A stretch of 11,099 nucleotides of DNA from contig WRGP01000197.1 in assembly GCA_009787135.1 (NCBI GenBank), positions 1 to 11,099 of the forward strand, read 5' to 3'. Below are positions 6,696 to 11,099 of this stretch, one piece after another. The position numbers and the translations under genes are program-made. This DNA is from Bacillota bacterium. Lineage in GTDB: Bacteria > Bacillota > Clostridia > Christensenellales > Aristaeellaceae. Numbering within the stretch: position 1 is the stretch's first letter; every line of letters begins with the position of its first letter. The notes beneath the pieces are model-generated. The model was not told the DNA's origin and ran no database searches. It was given only the letters and a program-made list of their open reading frames with translations.

Positions 6696-7364
6696 TCACT
6701 CACCACGCAGCCGGTATCCAACGCCGCGCACCACTTCGATCAACGCCGGGCGCGAGGGATCGCGCTCCACCTTTTCGCGCAGGCGGCGGATGTTGACCGC
6801 TACCGTATTTTCGTCCACAAAGTCGCCGTCTATGTCCCAGAGATTCTGCAAAAGACACTCCTTGGTCACGATTTGTCCCGCATTTTGCAGGAAAACACTG
6901 AGCAGGCGCGATTCATTGCGCGTTAAGGAAACGGCCTCGCCGCGCACAATCGCCACCTGTCTGGACGCGTCAAGGGATATTTCACCGATACTTGGCATCT
7001 CTTCGACCCGTCGTGCCAGCGCGTTCACCTTGCCCAGCAGAACCGATACGCTGAACGGTTTGGTCAGGTAATCGTCTGCCCCCATGTCATAGCCTGTGAC
7101 GATGTCCATTTCCGTATCCTTAGCCGTCAGAAGCAGCACATATATCGCGGGCATGTCACGGCGTATGCGGTTGCATATGTCCAGCCCGCTCCCGTCCGGC
7201 AGGGTGATATCCAGAATCGCCAGGTGAAAGGTGCTGTCCGCCAACAGAGCGGTCGCGCCGGCGATGGTACCGGCGCAGGCTACGTTGTGGCCTTCCTTGG
7301 AGAGCTTGAAGGATATCCCGTTTTGAAGGGAAGGATCGTCCTCAACCAATAAAATACGCATCAT
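6696..7364 (-). CDS. OmpR/PhoB-family response regulator (VncR-like)
   Basis: DNA-binding response regulator, 222 aa, full length. The receiver domain is at 1-118 with acidic pocket Glu8/Asp9/Asp10, phospho-acceptor Asp52 (ILDITLPDGSGLD), Thr80 and Lys102 (YLTKPF). The winged-helix domain is at about 125-220 (LTRNESRLLSVFL; ENTVAVNIRRLREK; VVRGVGYRL). The gene starts ATGATG; the second ATG (7361) sits better relative to AGGTG upstream, so the protein may be one residue shorter. It is followed in the same reading frame by a kinase core lacking its sensor, then by the operator and ABC genes. The order regulator, kinase, ATPase, permease matches VncRS/Vex-like modules, which respond to cell-envelope stress or peptides. 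It is the likely activator at 6020-6048. Confidence 0.95.
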   Translation of the reverse strand: MMRILLVEDDPSLQNGISFKLSKEGHNVACAGTIAGATALLADSTFHLAILDITLPDGSGLDICNRIRRDMPAIYVLLLTAKDTEMDIVTGYDMGADDYLTKPFSVSVLLGKVNALARRVEEMPSIGEISLDASRQVAIVRGEAVSLTRNESRLLSVFLQNAGQIVTKECLLQNLWDIDGDFVDENTVAVNIRRLREKVERDPSRPALIEVVRGVGYRLRGE

Positions 7365-7380
7365 ATCACCTGCCGAAAAA

Positions 7381-7409
7381 AGTATAGCATAATCGTGACA
7401 CTAACGAAA
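7381..7409 (-). promoter_or_regulatory. Weak candidate promoter of the regulator gene
   Basis: In the 68-nt gap after thiN the minus strand has ATGC-TATACT, with the -10 at 7386-7381 and a possible TGC extension. At 17 nt upstream stands TTTCGT (7409-7404), a poor -35. No terminator hairpin is seen after thiN, so read-through from the thiamin operon is possible. The -10 is good; whether this promoter acts alone is uncertain. Confidence 0.4.
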
Positions 7410-7432
7410 GAAGCTGTTCTCCCGCCGTCCCC

Positions 7433-8056
7433 TTACCGTTCCTTCTCCCACACGATGAGAAGAGCGCCTTTCCGAACGGAGACGGCGCTTTTCTCGCCCG
7501 TAAAGGCGTTGCGCGCGCCAAGGGGGAACGCGTTGGTAAGCGCGGCGTCTACAAGGGGATAGGCAAGGCCGGACAGCGTGACGCCTTCCACCGTTTCATC
7601 CAGCGCGAAGAGCGAAACGGTGCCTCGTTCCGCCGCTTCAAACGAAAGGCTCCCGGAGCAAATCACGGTGGCGCGGGTATGCATATCAATCAGCGTTCCC
7701 CTTGCGCCATGACGCGCCAAAAACGTGAGCGCCTGTATGTTGGCGAGGGTATGATCCAATTGCCCGCCCAGCCCGCCATAGAGCTCAAAGATCCGATATC
7801 CCTTGTCTAGGCCATGCCGGATGGCCAGCATCATATCCGTATCGTCCTTTTCCTTTGGATAGGATAAGACATGCGCGTGCGGCGGCGCGTAGCCAAGCGA
7901 GTCAAAGTCGCCCAGGACAATGCCGGGCACGATGCCGAGCGTTTGAAGGTGCGCGTATCCGCCATCCGCGCCAATGACAAGATCGCCGGCCTGTGGTGTG
8001 AAGGGGACGCGATCGCCGCCCGGCGCCGCGCCGACAATAAAACAGGTGGCGCTCAT
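7433..8056 (-). CDS. thiN: Thiamin pyrophosphokinase
   Basis: Transfers pyrophosphate from ATP to thiamin to make thiamin diphosphate (TPP), in the cytoplasm. It is 207 aa, the usual size for bacterial ThiN. Catalytic-domain motifs are GADGG (29-33), GDFDS (49-53), KDDTD (70-74) and GGLGGQLDHTLAN (94-106); the C-terminal part fits the thiamin-binding beta domain. I chose ATG 8056 over a longer in-frame reading to 8125: this ATG overlaps the thiT stop as ATGA, begins right at the conserved core (CFIVGAAPGGD), and has GAGG upstream. With thiT it forms a salvage unit: import, then pyrophosphorylation. No de novo thiamin genes are in the window. Confidence 0.95.
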   Translation of the reverse strand: MSATCFIVGAAPGGDRVPFTPQAGDLVIGADGGYAHLQTLGIVPGIVLGDFDSLGYAPPHAHVLSYPKEKDDTDMMLAIRHGLDKGYRIFELYGGLGGQLDHTLANIQALTFLARHGARGTLIDMHTRATVICSGSLSFEAAERGTVSLFALDETVEGVTLSGLAYPLVDAALTNAFPLGARNAFTGEKSAVSVRKGALLIVWEKER

Positions 8057-8610
8057 GGCCGCAACCTCAAGTGCTTTGGCAGAACCTTCGCCAGCGCGAG
8101 GATGGCGGCCATGGAAAGAAGCCATTCGCCCAGCATAAAGGAACCGTTATACAAGAGGGAATAGAGCCAAACCGCCTGGCCTTCGGGCGCGTACACGCCC
8201 CAAATGATGATGCCTGACAGAAAATGACATAAAAAACGCACGGCCAGCGCAGCGCTCCCGCCAATGAGCATGCCGCGCGTTCCCTTGAAAGGCCGCGCGA
8301 AGAGCCCAGCCAAGCCCAGGACGCCAAACGCGGCAGCATAGTCCAGCAGCACAACGCCGGTGAACGCAAAAAGGGTGCGCGCGGGCGGCGGATAGAACGA
8401 GAAAAGCATTTGCAGCAGGCCATGGGCCAATGCCGTGAGGCAGGTCCATCGCAGTGGGTAGCGAAAAGCGACGTACAGCAGGGGAACCATGCTGCACAGC
8501 GTGACGGATCCGCCATAGGGCATGTGGAATACCGTGATAAAGCTTAGAGCCACCGCGACGGCGAGCAGGAGCGCGCATTCCGCCAGGGTGCTTACCGTTG
8601 TTTTTTGCAT
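8053..8610 (-). CDS. thiT: ThiT, thiamin-binding S component of an ECF transporter
   Basis: Integral membrane substrate-binding subunit (185 aa, about six TM helices) of an energy-coupling factor transporter. It would work with a shared EcfA/A'/T module that is not in this window. Family marks are YGGSVTL near 32-38, LLDYAAAFGVLGLAG in the middle, HFLSGIIIWG, and YNGSFMLGEW near the C-terminus, which matches the ThiT pattern Y-N-x-x-(x)-x-x-x-E of thiamin-contacting residues. The start at ATG 8610 is supported by GGAGG upstream (AACGGAGGCC); an in-frame extension to 8667 would run over that site into the riboswitch leader. Its stop overlaps the thiN start by 4 nt. The TPP riboswitch directly upstream confirms the substrate. 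Confidence 0.94.
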   Translation of the reverse strand: MQKTTVSTLAECALLLAVAVALSFITVFHMPYGGSVTLCSMVPLLYVAFRYPLRWTCLTALAHGLLQMLFSFYPPPARTLFAFTGVVLLDYAAAFGVLGLAGLFARPFKGTRGMLIGGSAALAVRFLCHFLSGIIIWGVYAPEGQAVWLYSLLYNGSFMLGEWLLSMAAILALAKVLPKHLRLRP

Positions 8611-8649
8611 GGTCGTCTGGCCTCCGTTCTTAGGGTGCGGAAGTAGATG

Positions 8650-8685
8650 GAAATATAACAAAACCACAGGGCATGCCTGCGGTTT
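8650..8685 (-). terminator. Riboswitch expression platform: intrinsic terminator
   Basis: The minus strand has AAACCGCAGG, loop CATGC and CCTGTGGTTT (8685-8661): a 10-bp stem with one G-U pair, followed by TGTTATATTT (8660-8651). It lies 12 nt after the TPP aptamer and 40 nt before the thiT ribosome binding site. TPP binding should favour this terminator. The alternative antiterminator pairing is not obvious by eye. Confidence 0.75.
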
Positions 8686-8696
8686 GTGGACGGACG

Positions 8697-8783
8697 CTCC
8701 CTACGCTGGCATTACCCAGATCAGGTTCAGGGTTCAGAAGCGCGATTGCTTCCATCTCAGCCGACAGCGTCAGCACCCCTTAT
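8697..8783 (-). ncRNA. TPP riboswitch (THI element)
   Basis: The minus strand carries the conserved aptamer: AAGGGGTGC at the 5' side (8780-8772), GGCTGAGA (8763-8756), then CCCTGAACCTGATCTGGG and TAATGCCAGCGTAGGGA at the 3' side, ending near 8698. The pyrimidine-sensing CTGAGA and the pyrophosphate-sensing helix (ACCTGATCTGGGTAATGC) match the Rfam THI element. The short variable P3 region (GGAAGCAATCGCGCTTC) forms its own hairpin. It controls thiT-thiN through the terminator at 8650-8685. Confidence 0.97.
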
Positions 8784-8887
8784 GGAATGTAAGTTCGACG
8801 GAAACAATAAGGAAAACCTTGGATTTTTGAAGAACCGCCCCGTCATTGCGCAAAATTCATCGAACGCACGTTATTTGGTTTGGGGAC

Positions 8888-8916
8888 AGTATAGCATGGA
8901 TGGTGAGGGGTGTCAA
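8888..8916 (-). promoter_or_regulatory. Sigma-A promoter of the thiT-thiN operon
   Basis: The minus strand has TTGACA (8916-8911), a 17-nt spacer ending ATGC, and TATACT (8893-8888), with a TGC extended -10. Transcription should begin near 8881, which leaves about 100 nt of leader before the TPP aptamer. I see nothing coding in that leader (8784-8881). Confidence 0.85.
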
Positions 8917-8925
8917 ACCGGGGGA

Positions 8926-9054
8926 GGGGAAACGCCAGAGGACACCGCCTCCCGGACCCCGCCAGCGGATGAATGCCCTGGCGGGGTTCACGGGAACCGG
9001 AGCGCCGCCGCTGTGCGGCAATGCCGAAATGCGCAGCGCCCCCTGGCGTTCCCC
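8926..9054 (-). repeat. GC-rich nested inverted-repeat element
   Basis: Outer arms GGGGAAACGCCAGAGG (8926-8941) and CCCCCTGGCGTTCCCC (9039-9054) are inverted copies, differing by one bulged base and one A/G. Inside them are a hairpin with 10-bp arms ACCCCGCCAG/CTGGCGGGGT (8956-8965 and 8978-8987), a small GGTTC/GAACC hairpin (8986-8999) and a GCTG/CAGC-closed arm around CGGC-ATT-GCCG (9010-9036). The element fills the gap between the regulator stop (9059) and the thiamin promoter. No T run follows on either strand, so it is not a standard intrinsic terminator. It could be a MITE/REP-like repeat, a structured RNA, or a transcription boundary of another kind. Confidence 0.5.
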
Positions 9055-9058
9055 GTTT

Positions 9059-9676
9059 TTAAAAGTGCTTATAATAAAACACCGCGAGCTGCGTGCGGTC
9101 GCGCAGGGCAAGCTTTTCAAAAATCACGGACAGGTAGTTGCGCACGGTTCCCTCGCTGAGGAACAGCCGCTGTGCGGTCTCCTTATTATTCAGGCCCTCG
9201 GCCACCAGCTGGATGACTTCGAATTCCTTTTCGTTCAGGCCAAACTCGCGGTAATCATCCTTTTCGCGCTTGACATACCGGGGAAGCTTTGTGATCACCT
9301 CGTCCCCAAACACGCGCTGGCCCGTAAACACGGCCTTGAGCGCGGGCACGATGCTTTCAAAATTTTGCTTGAGCAGATAGCCCTTTGCGCCCAGATGCAG
9401 CGCGCGGATGATATATTCATCGTCCGCAAAGGTGGTCAGAAATAGGATGCTGGCGCATGGATACACGGAGAGAATGTGCTCGGCGGCATCGAGCCCGCTC
9501 ACGTGCCGCATGCGGATGTCCATGAGCAGCACATCGGGCCGCAGCTTATCAAACAGGGCGACGGCGTCCTGCCCATCGGCGCCGGTGGCGACAACCTGGA
9601 TGCCGGGATCCGCCGAGAGGATGGTTTTGAGCGCTGAGACGACCAGTTGGTCGTCGTCCACAATGATGACCTTCAC
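9059..9676 (-). CDS. NarL/LuxR-family response regulator
   Basis: Two-component regulator, 205 aa. The receiver domain is at 1-120 with Asp7/Asp8/Asp9, phospho-acceptor Asp53 (VLLMDIRM), Thr81/Thr82 and Lys103. The C-terminal LuxR-type helix-turn-helix spans about 143-200 (LNEKEFEVIQLVAEGLNNKE; SEGTVRNYLSVIFEKL). It starts with GTG at 9676, overlapping the kinase stop by 4 nt (GTGA), with AAAGGAG about 10 nt upstream. It is partner of the kinase encoded just before it. Regulators of this group in Bacillota often control nearby ABC transporters or stress genes, but no obvious target lies directly downstream, so its regulon is unknown. Confidence 0.95.
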   Translation of the reverse strand: MKVIIVDDDQLVVSALKTILSADPGIQVVATGADGQDAVALFDKLRPDVLLMDIRMRHVSGLDAAEHILSVYPCASILFLTTFADDEYIIRALHLGAKGYLLKQNFESIVPALKAVFTGQRVFGDEVITKLPRYVKREKDDYREFGLNEKEFEVIQLVAEGLNNKETAQRLFLSEGTVRNYLSVIFEKLALRDRTQLAVFYYKHF

Positions 9677-10857
9677 GCGGGGGTTTCTCCTTTCATACCT
9701 TTGGGGATCGATAGAAAAACGCGAAACCCCGGGTCTCGGGTGAAATGCACATTTCCGCCAAGCGCCTGCACCCTTTCCTCAATGGAACGAAGGCCCAAGC
9801 CAGTCTGCACCACAGGGCCGCCGCCCTTGCCGTCGTCGCGGATGTCGAGCTGATAGAGCGCCGGGTGCTCGCGTATTCGAATTTTGACGGACTGCACCGC
9901 CTGGCCATGCCTTGCGATGTTGGAAAGCGCTTCCTTGATCACGGCCAGAAAGCAGTGTTTGACCGCGGCGTCCGCGATGTCGTCCGCGTCGTAGGTAAGG
10001 TCTACCTTGCAAAGCGTGAACGCGTCGCATAGGGCTTTGGACTGGGCGTACAGATCAATGGACTGGTCGTGCAGATCATGCACGCTTTGCCGCACGCTGT
10101 CCATGGCGCCGGACAGCGTCTCTCGAAGCTGATTGAGGCCTTGGGCCGTGTTTGGTGCCAGATCCGGTTCACATAACAATGCGCCAGTCTGCAGCAGCGC
10201 GCGGGAGAGCAGGTGGCCGACGTTATCGTGCATATCGCGCGCGATGCGGTTGCGCTCGGACAGCGTGGCCAGATGGATCTCTTGATCCTGATTCTCCAGC
10301 AGCCGTTTGCTTTGCAGCGCGTTTTGCATATCTCGTTCCCGCGCTTGATCGGCCAAGGAAAGCAGCGCGGCGCGCAGGCCTTCCAGAGACTGGCTTTTGC
10401 GGAGCAGCGCGAACGAAAGGCAGGATAACATGACCAGCGCGGCGCTTTGAAGCCATAGCGGCGGGCTAAAGCAAAAATGGAGGGCAAGCGCGGCGAAAAG
10501 CGGTGCGGCGGCATAGAGGGAGAACAGCGCAAAGCCATCATAGAGCAAGAACGGGGCAAAGGACAGAAACGGCGCATGGTATGCGCATAAGCCGGCATAG
10601 GCAAGCAGCGGCACCGTTGCTGTCCAAGACCTGGCAAGCCGGGGCGGGGCCGCGAACGCGGAACTGAGCACACAGCTAAACAACAGCGCGGCCAAGGGGA
10701 TGACGACAACGTATGAGCCGGCGGCGCGCGGCAGGTACAGCAGCATGCAAAGAAAAAAGAGCAGGATTTTGTCAGAAAGCCTGTGCGTTTTGTTTGCCCT
10801 CCCCTGAAAAAGGTAGCGCCGAGGACTTGATAGATGGCGGCAACTGGACTGTAACAT
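9673..10857 (-). CDS. NarL-type sensor histidine kinase, membrane-bound
   Basis: Sensor kinase of the HisKA_3 class, 394 aa from ATG 10857. The N-terminal half holds five or six hydrophobic helices (about residues 31-45, 48-68, 82-95, 100-130 and 135-152) with very short loops, so the signal is probably sensed in or at the membrane. A coiled coil (about 155-200) leads to the H box ERNRIARDMHDNVGHLLSRAL, with His210 as acceptor. The ATPase domain has KEALSNIARHG (N box, about 308-318), DIRDDGKGG (G1) and TGLGLRSIEERV (G2). The start is uncertain: ATG 10857 has no good Shine-Dalgarno and lies only a few nt after the predicted transcript start; the frame stays open to GTG 10905. It is coupled to the regulator by a 4-nt overlap. 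Confidence 0.9.
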   Translation of the reverse strand: MLQSSCRHLSSPRRYLFQGRANKTHRLSDKILLFFLCMLLYLPRAAGSYVVVIPLAALLFSCVLSSAFAAPPRLARSWTATVPLLAYAGLCAYHAPFLSFAPFLLYDGFALFSLYAAAPLFAALALHFCFSPPLWLQSAALVMLSCLSFALLRKSQSLEGLRAALLSLADQARERDMQNALQSKRLLENQDQEIHLATLSERNRIARDMHDNVGHLLSRALLQTGALLCEPDLAPNTAQGLNQLRETLSGAMDSVRQSVHDLHDQSIDLYAQSKALCDAFTLCKVDLTYDADDIADAAVKHCFLAVIKEALSNIARHGQAVQSVKIRIREHPALYQLDIRDDGKGGGPVVQTGLGLRSIEERVQALGGNVHFTRDPGFRVFLSIPKGMKGETPA

Positions 10858-10865
10858 ACTATCAA

Positions 10866-11099
10866 TCAGTATACAGGAACAACAAGTAAAATACAATAAG
10901 CACACTTCTGTGCGCAGGGGAATCGCTTACGAAAAACCGAGGCATTTTTCACGATAAGCGGAGGAAAGAGTACAGCGTTTACGGCCTTCTTCGCCACGAG
11001 CCTGTCCATCGCGTCATATTCATACCGGACCACGTCCCCGCCCGGGTACGTTACCGCGCTCTTGCGGCCCAAGCTGTCATATGCATAGGCAATGGTCCC
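10866..11099 (-). pseudogene. 3' fragment of a YD-repeat (RHS-like) protein, cut by window edge
   Basis: The open frame enters from the window edge with GTIAYAYDSLGRKSAVTYP and continues RYEYDAMDRLV. These are two consecutive YD repeats (Y-x-Y-D-x-x-x-R), as in RHS and wall-associated repeat proteins, which build large secreted shells, often with a toxin tip. After AKKAVN the repeat pattern ends, and 36 residues without likeness to RHS follow before TGA at 10868-10866. There is no DPxGL-type cleavage motif or hyperconserved RHS core end. It may be the broken end of an rhs gene or, less likely, a protein with a short unusual tip; most of it lies outside the window. Confidence 0.65.
10868..10896 (-). 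promoter_or_regulatory. Candidate promoter of the NarL-type kinase-regulator pair
   Basis: The minus strand shows TATACT (10873-10868), a 17-nt spacer and a weak -35 TTGTAT (10896-10891). It lies inside the last codons of the YD-repeat fragment. The start point would be near 10861, only about 4 nt before ATG 10857, which would make the message almost leaderless. Only the -10 is convincing. Confidence 0.4.

Noticed and set aside
6696..6698. TGA at the regulator-kinase junction as a recoded sense codon making a hybrid protein
   Set aside because: TGA serves as the normal stop in thiT, the ATPase gene and the NarL-type kinase gene here, and the regulator ends at its usual length. Read-through remains only a remote possibility, noted in the finding.
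7384..7425. 11-bp repeats upstream of the OmpR-type regulator gene, as for autoregulation
   Set aside because: Only CGTTAG/CGATTA-like pairs can be found; they do not match the clear repeats at 6020-6048 well enough.
8056..8125. Longer start for thiN
   Set aside because: The additional 23 residues lie within thiT and precede the conserved start; ATG 8056 with the ATGA overlap is the better choice.

Overview
The window looks like chromosomal DNA of a Gram-positive anaerobe of the Bacillota, most likely class Clostridia. The grounds are the Rho type (SAP-like N-terminus plus a very long Gln-rich linker), an ECF-type thiamin transporter (ThiT) under a TPP riboswitch, AGGAG-type ribosome binding sites with TTG/GTG starts, and TTGACA/TATAAT-type promoters. 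Genus cannot be told from sequence alone. Every gene I can support lies on the minus strand, so the window reads from right (11099) to left (1).

Layout in order of transcription: (1) 11099-10866, the tail of a YD-repeat (RHS-like) protein whose repeat homology stops abruptly. (2) 10857-9059, a NarL-type two-component pair, membrane histidine kinase then LuxR-type regulator, overlapping by 4 nt. (3) 9054-8926, a GC-rich nest of inverted repeats. (4) 8916-7433, a thiamin salvage operon: consensus promoter, TPP riboswitch, conditional terminator, thiT, thiN. (5) 7364-2871, an OmpR-type regulator, a histidine kinase reduced to its catalytic core, an ABC ATPase and a large FtsX/MacB-type permease; this is the layout of VncRS/Vex-like or Bce-like modules. 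(6) 2809-2365, a terminator and then a graveyard of insertion-sequence scraps: an IS200/IS605-like left end with the first 14 codons of tnpA, and a piece of a DDE transposase. (7) 2363-191, the rho promoter and gene. (8) 187-42, a consensus promoter and tRNA-Ser(CGA).

How the genes work together: ThiT imports thiamin and ThiN converts it to TPP, which shuts the operon off through the riboswitch. In the regulator-kinase-transporter block, three direct repeats at exact 11-bp spacing sit over the -35 region of a probable promoter just before the ATPase gene, as expected for an OmpR-family activator. The kinase that should feed this regulator has lost its whole sensor and membrane region: its frame begins at the regulator's stop codon, five residues before the phospho-accepting His. 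This is the most notable anomaly here. I see no CRISPR array, prophage, toxin-antitoxin pair or clearly new multi-gene system. The points most worth a second look are the beheaded kinase with an apparently intact operator, the prion-like Rho linker, the IS remnants and the structured element before the thiamin operon.
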